The notes under the pieces were generated by a model that saw nothing but the letters and a program-made list of their open reading frames with translations, was not told the DNA's origin and made no database searches. The position numbers and the translations under genes were made by a program. Shown in pieces: positions 1-6,982 of a DNA stretch of 8,436 nt (the stretch's first letter is position 1; every line of letters begins with the position of its first letter). This DNA is from Oscillospiraceae bacterium (GTDB lineage Bacteria; Bacillota; Clostridia; Oscillospirales; Ruminococcaceae). The stretch is from positions 1-8,436 of the forward strand of contig WQXP01000038.1 in assembly GCA_009784765.1 (NCBI GenBank). The letters are read 5' to 3'.

Positions 1-1593
1 GCTCAGTTTCGCGTTCCCCATTCCGACCCTTGCCATGTAATAGTTTGCATCACGCCGCATAACCTCTTCCCAAGGTGCAAGAGATGCAGCATAGTCCCCC
101 GCTTCGAACAAATCCATCGCATCTGCGACAAGCTCGCCGAACTCTGTCAGACGAAACACGGTAATCGAAGCTTTATCCCAATCAACAATATATACAGTAT
201 TGTCGAACACTTCCATTCCGATTGCATTGCGGAACAGCCCCTGCTGATTACCAATTCCCCCGAAAATGAAGAGCAGGTGTCCCTCTTTGTCGTAATGGAA
301 GATTTGCCCCGAGCGTGTATCCAAGAGGAATATGTCGCCTTTGTCATCGACTGCGACATCAACCATTTCCGACGATACAGGGCGGTTGTTAATCATAACA
401 GTAGCCGCCGCACCCCACACAACATCAGCAAAAGTAGGTGTCAAGAAAATGTTCTCGCCTGCAGGGTTCAGCTTTCCCGCAACATCGACCCCGGAAGAGC
501 GTGTAGTGGTAACGGTGTAGATGAACTGGTCTCTGTCAATGGTAAGGTTAGAGAAGTTGACCGCCACAGACTGGGCACGCCTGCTCATAACATCGCGCGG
601 CAAAACAAAGCGCAAGAAATAGTTGAGAATTGCCTCAGCAGTTTGCTCGACGCGGTTCGCGCCGAAGAAGCCGCGGAAAGTTCCGTCTTCGCTGAAAGTT
701 ACTGCGCCGCGGTTAATCCCGGGTACAACACAGTAGAGATTTCCTGCGTTATCGACGACAACTTTGCTCGGAATAAAGTTAGCGCGTACAGGTTCACCGC
801 TTTCGTTGTTCATAACAACGAAAGTGTCAGAATCGGGGCGGCGATACTCCATCCAAATTCCGCCATTGATATCTGCCGCGATTACTCGCCCGTTATCGGA
901 AATGTGCCCACCCTCGTAATCTGCAATGTAGATACGGGTTTCTGTGCCGAAATCGGTTACGAATATTCCCCGTGGATTTTTCATTACTGTTGTTGTTCCG
1001 CGAACATAGTTCTGCTGCGAATCGAGTTCAAACACGCGATTAACTTCTGCCCAATACGCATAGCTTGCTTCAGGGGTGAGATTGCCCTGTGCGTCTGTTT
1101 CGCCGATGAAGTTTTCGATGCGATAATCCTCACGATAGTGAAAAGTCGAAAGAATGCGAACAAGTTCAAAGTTAGTGGTGGTGATGATAATGCGGTCGTT
1201 ACCGCTGTCAACCAAGAAAATCAACGGGCCGGTAACTCGCGTCAGAAACTCATCTTGCCCGTTTACTGTTACCCGCTCAGTCGGCCCGGTTAAAGGCGAA
1301 TCGCGGTCGAGCAAAATCAGCATTCCTTCAGGATTGGGGTTTTCGTAAACCAAAATGTCTTGCGGGTTCCTAAATCCGCTAATCCCTGTTCTGCCGTCGC
1401 GCAGGCGGATTTCGGCAGCACTCACGACGCGGTCAACGACCCAGCCGCTCTGAATGGGGTAGGTATCGCTCCACCAGTCATAACCGTAGGGAATGAAAGG
1501 CTGGTCTGCTGTAACACTCGACATGGTGAACACCATGACGACGACAAGCAAAACCGCCGCTATAATCTTAGAAGACTTTTTTTCAAAAAGCAT
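1..1593 (-). CDS. Exported NHL-type beta-propeller protein with TPR-like C-terminus (3' end beyond window)
   Basis: The reading frame stays open for 531 codons from an ATG at 1593 to the left edge, so the C-terminus is missing. The start is supported by AGGAGGAAAG at 1596-1605. Residues 1-29 form a Sec signal peptide: Lys residues, a hydrophobic run at about 10-23, and a probable signal peptidase I site V-T-A/D after residue 29. The mature part has repeated NHL-like blades, for example GPLIFLVDSGNDRIIITT (about 122-139), NPRGIFVTD...IYIADYEGG (206-229), VVVDNAGNLYCV (278-289), VDVAVDDKGDIFLLDTRSGQIFHYD (411-435) and MEVFDNTVYIVDWDKASITVF (460-480). Residues about 487-531 look like a tetratricopeptide repeat (LFEAGDYAASLAPWEEVMRR, then A-R-V-G-M-G-N-A). 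It is the last visible gene of the sugar ABC importer operon, 113 nt after the MalG-like gene. Annotators often label such proteins gluconolactonase/SMP-30-like, but no catalytic residues could be assigned; a binding or scaffold role outside the membrane is inference. Confidence 0.8.
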   Translation of the reverse strand, partial: MLFEKKSSKIIAAVLLVVVMVFTMSSVTADQPFIPYGYDWWSDTYPIQSGWVVDRVVSAAEIRLRDGRTGISGFRNPQDILVYENPNPEGMLILLDRDSPLTGPTERVTVNGQDEFLTRVTGPLIFLVDSGNDRIIITTTNFELVRILSTFHYREDYRIENFIGETDAQGNLTPEASYAYWAEVNRVFELDSQQNYVRGTTTVMKNPRGIFVTDFGTETRIYIADYEGGHISDNGRVIAADINGGIWMEYRRPDSDTFVVMNNESGEPVRANFIPSKVVVDNAGNLYCVVPGINRGAVTFSEDGTFRGFFGANRVEQTAEAILNYFLRFVLPRDVMSRRAQSVAVNFSNLTIDRDQFIYTVTTTRSSGVDVAGKLNPAGENIFLTPTFADVVWGAAATVMINNRPVSSEMVDVAVDDKGDIFLLDTRSGQIFHYDKEGHLLFIFGGIGNQQGLFRNAIGMEVFDNTVYIVDWDKASITVFRLTEFGELVADAMDLFEAGDYAASLAPWEEVMRRDANYYMARVGMGNAKLS

Positions 1594-1610
1594 AACTTTC
1601 CTCCTAAAAT

Positions 1611-1642
1611 AACTGTCAACTGTCAATCGTCAACTGTCAACT
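1611..1642 (-). repeat. Heptad tandem repeat tract, copy 1
   Basis: On the minus strand this tract is a run of 7-bp units of the form AGTTGAC with one GATTGAC variant, ending AGTT. It lies in the gap between the MalG-like gene and the propeller gene, just upstream of the latter's ribosome binding site. It matches 30 of 32 bases with 2597-2628, in the same orientation. Function is unknown; it looks like a dispersed intergenic repeat. Confidence 0.85.
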
Positions 1643-1667
1643 ACTGCTCCGTCAAGCTCGCCCCTTT

Positions 1668-1699
1668 GAACGGGCAGAGCCCGTTCTGCGGGACACCGC
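1668..1699 (-). other. Two tandem hairpins in an intercistronic gap
   Basis: A perfect 8-bp GC-rich stem with a 3-nt loop (GAACGGGC / AGA / GCCCGTTC) spans 1668-1686. A smaller 4-bp stem with a 4-nt loop (GCGG / GACA / CCGC) spans 1688-1699. On the minus-strand transcript they lie 8-39 nt after the MalG-like stop codon. No run of U follows the larger stem (it continues AAAGGGG), so this is not a standard intrinsic terminator. It could slow exonucleases or partly separate expression of the permeases from that of the propeller gene, or it could belong to the same mobile-type intergenic element as the heptad repeats. Confidence 0.6.
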
Positions 1700-1706
1700 T
1701 CTTGTT

Positions 1707-2570
1707 TTACTCTTTAAGCCCCGAGTGTGCCATAGTCTCAAGTACGTTTCCTTGGCAGAACAAGAACAGCACCATAGGCGGCAGCATCATAAAGACAGTC
1801 GCCGCCGCACCGACCCCGGCACGGGCAATTCCCGAAACTTGAATTTGCTGCAAAACAGTCGGCAAGGGTTTGAGAGCCTCGTCGAAGATGAACGCGCCTC
1901 CTTGGATTTGCCACGCGGCGGTGAAGGCGAAGATAATCAGCGTTACCCACGCGGGTTTCGCATTAGGCATGACTATTTGCCAGCAAGTGCGGAAATGTCC
2001 GCAACCGTCCATCTGCGCCGCCTCAATGATTGAGTCGGGGATTTGCCCCATGAACTGTCTCATAAAGAAAATCGACATAGGCGTTGCGATAAAAGGCAGA
2101 GTAATCGCGAAATAAGTGTTAATCATGTTAAGTTGCGCCATGACCATGTACTGCATAATGTAAAGAACTGTCGAGGTGAACAGAAGGGAAATCTCAATCG
2201 TGCGGTTGAAGAAACGAACACCCGGAACTTTAACTTTTGCAAGAACATAAGCCGCCATCGACGCTAAAATCAACTGCGAACCTGTAACACACACGGTAAC
2301 GAGCATCGAGTTAAACAGATAGCGTGAAAAAGGCACCCACATTGTCGCTGCGGCTTCGAAAAGTTCGATGAAGTTCTGCGATGTCGGGCTTATTACATAA
2401 AGACGCGGCGGGAAGAGAAAGAACTCCTCCGGCGGTTTGAGTGATTGAATTACAGAAAGATAAATCGGAAACAGCATAAACGTACCGAGCAAAATCAGGA
2501 GAATGAAAATTGCTATATCCCCACCGACTGAGCCCGAATATTTTTTGCGCTTTTTAATCACTAATTTCAT
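1707..2570 (-). CDS. Carbohydrate ABC transporter permease, MalG/LplC type (CUT1)
   Basis: This 287-residue protein, of normal length for the family, is one of the two membrane subunits of the importer and forms half of the sugar translocation path. Six hydrophobic segments lie at about 20-42, 87-110, 123-148, 150-170, 207-226 and 252-273. The cytoplasmic EAA loop that docks the ATPase is clear: EAAQMDGCG at 183-191, continuing to the MPNAKP prolines at 202 and 206. The C-terminus (Q-G-N-V-L-E-T-M-A-H-S-G-L-K) is typical of MalG-like subunits. The ATG start at 2570 is preceded by AGGGAGT (2577-2583). The gene follows the MalF-like permease by 62 nt and is translated from the same predicted transcript. 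Heptad repeat tracts lie on both sides of it. The transported sugar cannot be told from the sequence. Confidence 0.95.
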   Translation of the reverse strand: MKLVIKKRKKYSGSVGGDIAIFILLILLGTFMLFPIYLSVIQSLKPPEEFFLFPPRLYVISPTSQNFIELFEAAATMWVPFSRYLFNSMLVTVCVTGSQLILASMAAYVLAKVKVPGVRFFNRTIEISLLFTSTVLYIMQYMVMAQLNMINTYFAITLPFIATPMSIFFMRQFMGQIPDSIIEAAQMDGCGHFRTCWQIVMPNAKPAWVTLIIFAFTAAWQIQGGAFIFDEALKPLPTVLQQIQVSGIARAGVGAAATVFMMLPPMVLFLFCQGNVLETMAHSGLKE

Positions 2571-2596
2571 ATCAGCACTCCCTACAGAGTTTATTT

Positions 2597-2643
2597 AACT
2601 GTCAACTGTCAATTGTCAACTGTCAATTGACATCAACTGTCAA
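2597..2643 (-). repeat. Heptad tandem repeat tract, copy 2, overlapping the 3' end of the upstream gene
   Basis: The tract holds 7-bp units AGTTGAC and AATTGAC on the minus strand. The part at 2597-2628 matches copy 1 at 1611-1642 in 30 of 32 bases. A perfect 12-bp palindrome, TGTCAATTGACA, sits at 2621-2632, where the regular heptads stop. The remainder, 2633-2643, is one more TTGACAGTTGA-type unit that encodes the last residues and stop codon of the MalF-like permease. The function is unknown. Confidence 0.85.
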
Positions 2644-3583
2644 GATATTTGCCGAGCAGTTTCTTAATTCCCCAGTTCGCGAACAACATCGAAATAAAGA
2701 GAATAAAACAAATCGCGGACGCCATACCCATCTCAAACCTTAGCGCACCGAAGTCAAAAGCGTGGTTCATGATTGAGTGGGCGCGATAGTCAGTCGTCGG
2801 GAAAGCAGTAAGGAACCGCGACACGTCTCCCGCCGAGAAACTCGCGACAATCTGCATGACTGCGGCGAACAAAAGCTGAGGCCCCATGGCAGGAATGGTA
2901 ATGTACAGCAGTTCTTGCGCGCGGTTCTTGATTCCTTCAATCGCACCCGCCTCATAGCGGTCGCCCGGTATTCCCTGAAACCCTGCGCGAATAGCAAGGA
3001 AGCCCGCCCCGAGCGAAATCCAGAGCTGCACGATTATAACCACGTACAGAATTAAATTCCCGTCGGTGAGCCACTCTTGCGAGCGGGTCAAAATCCCCAT
3101 ATCCGTGAGATAAGCGTTGGCTATCCCGTGAGAGTCTCCCGAGAAAATCAGTTGCCACGTCGCGTAGACGTTTCCCGCAAGAGTCGGTGCGTAGAAGATG
3201 AAAGTAAACACCGTCTTGAGTTGCCCCGGGAGCTGGTGGATAAACCACGCAAGCATGAACGCCATAACATAGCTCACCGGCCCGGTTACTAACGCGAAAA
3301 CGAGAGTGTTCTGAATACTGATGAGGAAAACCTCATCTTCCATGAACAGGGTGTAGAAGTTATCGAAACCAATCAATTGGGGGAAAGAAACCATGTTAAA
3401 GTTAGTAAACCCGATTGGCAGCGACATAAGAACGGGAACTGCCGTCATAAGCGTGAACAGAATGAAGAAAGGCGCGAGCATTCCGTATGCGTTCTTTCCG
3501 CGCCACATTTCGCGCAGCGTGTAAAGAAACTTATTGTCTTCAATCCGTCTTACGGCTCCGGCAGGGGCTGCATTGTTGTTCAA
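2633..3583 (-). CDS. Carbohydrate ABC transporter permease, MalF/LplB type (CUT1), TTG start
   Basis: This 316-residue protein is the second membrane subunit and would pair with the MalG-like protein. Hydrophobic segments lie at about 34-58, 86-114, 122-147, 176-199, 232-252 and 284-306. The EAA loop begins E-A-G-A-I-E-G at 211-217 and ends with the prolines at 231 and 235 (PAMGP); the usual Asp is Glu here, a conservative change. The start is TTG at 3581-3583: a strong AAGGAGGA lies 7 nt upstream, the nearby ATG is out of frame, and the next in-frame ATG is codon 26, which has no such site. The gene begins 19 nt after the stop of the solute-binding protein gene, so the two are co-transcribed and probably translationally linked. 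The last codons (L-D-S-stop) fall in a heptad repeat, suggesting that the original C-terminus was altered. Confidence 0.93.
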   Translation of the reverse strand: MNNNAAPAGAVRRIEDNKFLYTLREMWRGKNAYGMLAPFFILFTLMTAVPVLMSLPIGFTNFNMVSFPQLIGFDNFYTLFMEDEVFLISIQNTLVFALVTGPVSYVMAFMLAWFIHQLPGQLKTVFTFIFYAPTLAGNVYATWQLIFSGDSHGIANAYLTDMGILTRSQEWLTDGNLILYVVIIVQLWISLGAGFLAIRAGFQGIPGDRYEAGAIEGIKNRAQELLYITIPAMGPQLLFAAVMQIVASFSAGDVSRFLTAFPTTDYRAHSIMNHAFDFGALRFEMGMASAICFILFISMLFANWGIKKLLGKYLDS

Positions 3584-3590
3584 AGCTGTG

Positions 3591-3598
3591 TCCTCCTT
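3591..3598 (-). promoter_or_regulatory. Strong ribosome binding site that sets a TTG start
   Basis: AAGGAGGA on the minus strand ends 7 nt before the TTG codon at 3583, close to the best spacing. It sits between the stop codon of the solute-binding protein gene (3603-3605) and the permease start. Its strength and position are the main reason for choosing TTG over an internal ATG. Confidence 0.85.
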
Positions 3599-3602
3599 TT
3601 GC

Positions 3603-6600
3603 TTAAGATGACGCTTGGCGTTCGCGATTTCGCGCGATTTCTGCGTTTTTACGCGCGATTTCCGAGTTAATGTCCGTGTTATAATTCTCTAAGGCAAATC
3701 GTGGGAATGCGCCTGTGTTTACAACGGCACGGAACGCATTTCGAACGTGTCTGATTACTGAATAGTTCGCAGGTATCATCGGTATTTCCACAAGAGCGTC
3801 GCGCTGAGTTTCAAGCCTGCCGAGTTCCACCGCCGACCACGCTAAATTCCGCATAGCGTTAATGTTCGCGGTATCAAACCGCCCGAGAGGCCCGAGCATT
3901 GCTTCCATGTTCTGCCCGAATTGGGTTTGCGTTTCGTCAGAGGTGAACCACTTAAGGAACTCCCACGCTGCTTCTTCTTCACTGTCGCTGAGGTGGTTGA
4001 AGATAATCCCCCCCGACGCCCCGCTGGTTGCGGCTATGTCGAGATACTCTGTTTCCCCTGTGAAGGGGTCCACACGAGAGTCAATAAACCTGTCGGTGTC
4101 TTCGCCATCGAACGCCGTTCTCCATGTTCCCGGCACGTGGCGGAAATTCCACATTCCGCGGATTTCGGGAGCCGCTCCGTTAAGCATATTATAGAAAGCG
4201 TAAGGCTGAATTATAATCGGGAACTCGCCTGTTCTGAAGCGGCTGAAGGGGTCATAGCTCTGCTCAAAGCGATAGACTGTGTAAAAACGCGACCATGTGT
4301 TGAACGCCTCAATGCTCTCAGGGGTGTCGAACATAGTTTCTACATAAAGCCCCGATTCATCGTCGCGGCGGTAGAAGTTCTGCCCTGTTTGAGATTGCAA
4401 AATCGCGAATGTGTCGCCGGGCTCAAAAGTCGTAATCGTAACACCCATCGGCGGAGGAGTCGTCGGCGGAAGCAGACCCATTCCAAGGTAGGAACGCTGC
4501 AGAACCGCGATTGCTTTCTCATACTCGTCCCAATCACGGGGCGGTTCAAGCCCTAAATCCGAGAGAATGTCTGTACGGTAGAACATCATGGGGAAGTTTT
4601 GCGTAATCGGCAGCGCGTACACCCCGTCAAGGTATGTGAAAATCGTGGGCAGTTGCGGCGTAAACCGCTCCCTCACTATGCTTGCGTAATCGGGGAATTG
4701 GCTCACGTCGGTAATCAAACCACGCGCCGCAAGCTGAATCGGGAAGTCCCCCCCAATAAACAGAGCGGCATCAGGGCCTTTCCCCGCGAGAGACGCTTCA
4801 AGAATCCCCCCTTGAACCAAGTTAACACTAATCCAGATATTGTGCGGATTGTCGTCATTGAACCCGCTGTCTACAAGGTTTTTAAGAGTCAACGTTTGGT
4901 CACGCCCGAGCCCAACCCACACGTTGATTTCATTGCCTACATCTTCACCTGTGCCTAAGCTTGTATAGTCCTCAAAGAAAGAGCCGAGAAAACCCCTCCA
5001 AAGAAACGCGATTTGCCTGAAAAAACCTGCATTCGCAGAAGCGGGCTTGCAATCATAAGTCAGAATTTCGATATAATCTAACTCTAAGGGTTGACGCCCC
5101 GCTTGACGCACCCACGCCGCGAGAGAAGAAATGTTATCGCGAAGAGACTGCAATCGCTGAGGAATCCTATCGGGGTTGCCCACACAGCGGTCGAGAATAA
5201 TCGCCATAGTCTCAAGAGTAGCCGCTTCTGAGCCTCTGCCGAGAATCCCCTCAATGAGTTCTTTTTCGCGCCGCAGATTAGCCGCAATCTCAATGAAGCT
5301 GTCAAGAAGCTCAGGAATTTGTTCGTCTACTTCATAGGGATAAAACTCGTCGGGATTAGGGCCGGTTATCTGAAGTATGCGGCGATAGTAGTAATTCAGC
5401 CGCAGAAGCTCATTACTGAGCCGAAGCAGATTGTCGCCGATTTCCCCGGGAACAACCTCAAAAGTAACGCGATGAAGCCCCGCCTCAAACTTGAGGTAGA
5501 CTTCCTCACCGTCGGGCGTAGATAAAACTTGCTGCTGCCAGTTGAACCCGTAAGGGAACACAACCGCGTTAAATTCATCTACAGGAACTTCCGGTTCGCT
5601 CCACACTCCGCGCGATTCATCATAAGCAGACACAAGAACGCGCCTGTTGGTGTTAAATCCACGCAGAGAGTTCTGCCTGAATTTCGCAGAAATGCGATAG
5701 TAACCCGTCTCAGGAATTGCAAACTCCCATGTAAGTGCCTGCCCCGCCTGTTGCCACGAGTCATTGCCTCCCGCTGTGTTATAGCGCATTTTGACAGGGT
5801 CATAAGGGCTAAGCCCTGCAGTAGTGCCGTCATAAGTAGCCCCAAGTTCGGTAGAACTTCTGAAAACAGGGTGTTCTGCCTCAAGCAGAATCGTGCGAGA
5901 ACCGATGTCATTCGTCGCAAGCTCAAGCTTCGGTGTGTTACGGATTTCCGCGTCGCTCGGACGTTTGGAAGCGTATGGAGGCAGTTCCTCAAAATTAGTA
6001 AACACCATAGACTCAAACGCAACACCGTCAACTTTAATCCCGTTAAGAGTAATCGTATTTTGCCCTCTTTCAAGGAAAAAGAACATAGGCTCATTGAACA
6101 AACCCTCTCTGTCTAAGACGGTATGAGTAATCCACTTATGAAACTGCACTTGACGCGGAAGCATTTCATGCTCAGACGGGTCTCCGCCCATCGTGTGAAA
6201 ACTCTCGCTTCTGTGCCCGCCCGCAGTCGCGCCTTCGTTCTGCCAAAGCTTATCGACAACAAGACGACGTGCCGACGCAAAAGGATACTCCCCATTAAGA
6301 AGCAACCCTAATTCAATGGCGTTGTTCATGCCCACTGCGCGATTATCGCTCCAGTTATATTTCGCCGCGAAAAGCCCCTTCGCATCTTGCTCGGTGAGTG
6401 TGTGATAAACAAATTGCAAGTGATACATTCCCGTAGCCGGGACGTTAAATGTAAAGTCAATTTCGCCTAAGTCGTTTCCCCAAATAAGCAGATTATCCCG
6501 CCCCGCGTAACTGCCTGTGCTGTATTGCACCTCTTCGCCGAGTTCGCTGTTAGGACGCATTTCAGAGATACTGCTGCTCATAGGAACGGTGATTACATCA

Positions 6601-6872
6601 CGGGGGGTTGCTTCGTTCTGATGCCGCGCAAGATAATGCTGATACAAATCATTACGGGCGACACCTGTCAAAATCCCTGCAGACGCAAGACCGGTATTAT
6701 CCGCCAACACATCGTTGAAATTACGCGGAGGCGCAGGGGCGTCGTCATCACCCGCGAAAACAACCCCTTGTACACAACTCAACACAAGAGACGCGACTAA
6801 AGCCAAAGCAACAGCGCGTTTCAGATTTTTATATCTTTTATTTCTTTTATATCTTTGTGAGCTAAACAACAT
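3603..6872 (-). CDS. Giant exported solute-binding protein with two N-terminal CBM-like domains
   Basis: This 1089-residue protein is the substrate receptor of the importer; ordinary CUT1 binding proteins are about 420-550 residues. The ATG at 6872 follows GGAGGG at 6879-6884. Residues 17-40 form a signal sequence; V-L-S-C (Cys33) is a possible lipobox, while V-F-A/G after residue 40 is a possible signal peptidase I site. Two beta-rich domains resemble carbohydrate-binding modules: about 95-295 (core FNVPATGMYHLQFVYH) and about 325-475 (LLEAEHP, then FAIPETGYYRISAKFRQN). A helical linker spans about 480-640. The binding-protein fold covers about 647-1060: INVWVGLGRDQT, GPDAALF (699-705), YALPITQNFPMMFYRTDIL, GLEPPRDWDEY and AAWEFLKWFTSDETQTQF are typical. 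The C-terminal tail is charged. From memory, similar proteins of about 950-1000 residues occur in Paenibacillus and relatives next to paired permeases. The ligand is unknown; capture of an oligosaccharide or polysaccharide fragment is inference. Confidence 0.9.
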   Translation of the reverse strand: MLFSSQRYKRNKRYKNLKRAVALALVASLVLSCVQGVVFAGDDDAPAPPRNFNDVLADNTGLASAGILTGVARNDLYQHYLARHQNEATPRDVITVPMSSSISEMRPNSELGEEVQYSTGSYAGRDNLLIWGNDLGEIDFTFNVPATGMYHLQFVYHTLTEQDAKGLFAAKYNWSDNRAVGMNNAIELGLLLNGEYPFASARRLVVDKLWQNEGATAGGHRSESFHTMGGDPSEHEMLPRQVQFHKWITHTVLDREGLFNEPMFFFLERGQNTITLNGIKVDGVAFESMVFTNFEELPPYASKRPSDAEIRNTPKLELATNDIGSRTILLEAEHPVFRSSTELGATYDGTTAGLSPYDPVKMRYNTAGGNDSWQQAGQALTWEFAIPETGYYRISAKFRQNSLRGFNTNRRVLVSAYDESRGVWSEPEVPVDEFNAVVFPYGFNWQQQVLSTPDGEEVYLKFEAGLHRVTFEVVPGEIGDNLLRLSNELLRLNYYYRRILQITGPNPDEFYPYEVDEQIPELLDSFIEIAANLRREKELIEGILGRGSEAATLETMAIILDRCVGNPDRIPQRLQSLRDNISSLAAWVRQAGRQPLELDYIEILTYDCKPASANAGFFRQIAFLWRGFLGSFFEDYTSLGTGEDVGNEINVWVGLGRDQTLTLKNLVDSGFNDDNPHNIWISVNLVQGGILEASLAGKGPDAALFIGGDFPIQLAARGLITDVSQFPDYASIVRERFTPQLPTIFTYLDGVYALPITQNFPMMFYRTDILSDLGLEPPRDWDEYEKAIAVLQRSYLGMGLLPPTTPPPMGVTITTFEPGDTFAILQSQTGQNFYRRDDESGLYVETMFDTPESIEAFNTWSRFYTVYRFEQSYDPFSRFRTGEFPIIIQPYAFYNMLNGAAPEIRGMWNFRHVPGTWRTAFDGEDTDRFIDSRVDPFTGETEYLDIAATSGASGGIIFNHLSDSEEEAAWEFLKWFTSDETQTQFGQNMEAMLGPLGRFDTANINAMRNLAWSAVELGRLETQRDALVEIPMIPANYSVIRHVRNAFRAVVNTGAFPRFALENYNTDINSEIARKNAEIARNRERQASS

Positions 6873-6898
6873 AATGTACCCTCCACAGACGTAATGTT

Positions 6899-6934
6899 TA
6901 ATGAGTTCTATTGTAAGTTCTAGCGTAAGTTCTA
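6899..6934 (-). repeat. Three 12-bp direct repeats at the operon's transcription start
   Basis: On the minus strand the units read TAGAACTTACGC, TAGAACTTACAA and TAGAACTCATTA, in exact 12-bp register. All share TAGAACT, and the first two share 10 of 12 bases. They begin 3 bp downstream of the -10 box and cover about +1 to +32 of the predicted transcript. The placement suits an operator or an RNA-level control site; a simple duplication is the alternative. Confidence 0.75.
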
Positions 6935-6937
6935 TTC

Positions 6938-6966
6938 ATTATAACATAAAAAAACCTGCTTGTCAA
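6938..6966 (-). promoter_or_regulatory. Consensus sigma-A promoter of the transporter operon
   Basis: On the minus strand TTGACA (6961-6966) is followed by exactly 17 bp and then TATAAT (6938-6943). An extended -10 TG lies in the spacer (TGTTATAAT), and a run of seven T sits in the spacer. All twelve hexamer positions match consensus. Transcription should begin near 6931, giving a leader of about 58 nt before the solute-binding protein start. A promoter this strong for a sugar importer suggests control by a repressor or by the leader. Confidence 0.9.
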
Positions 6967-6982
6967 CATTTTTTTGTTAAAA

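Noticed and set aside
277..1293. Long plus-strand open frame (338 codons) opposite the propeller gene
   Set aside because: It is antisense to a clear signal-peptide and NHL-repeat protein, has no ribosome binding site, and its translation has no recognisable domain. Codon use of the real gene explains the lack of stops.
1594..2643. Heptad TTGACA units as -35 boxes of internal promoters
   Set aside because: No acceptable TATAAT-like box lies 16-18 bp downstream of any unit in either tract; the best candidate matches only about three of six positions.
1611..2643. CRISPR array or transposon ends from the heptad tracts
   Set aside because: The units are 7 bp with no spacers, the tracts are direct rather than inverted, and no transposase is encoded between them; the gene between is an ordinary permease.
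5529..6116. Plus-strand open frame (195 codons) and other antisense or shifted frames within the binding protein gene
   Set aside because: The predicted proteins are basic and show no domains or start signals, and they lie wholly inside a gene with strong family motifs.
6963..6980. Inverted repeat TCAACA / T-run / TGTTAA upstream of the promoter
   Set aside because: It is a short AT-rich stem with a mismatch, overlaps the -35 box and does not stand out from the local AT-rich sequence; neither a terminator nor an operator can be supported from it.
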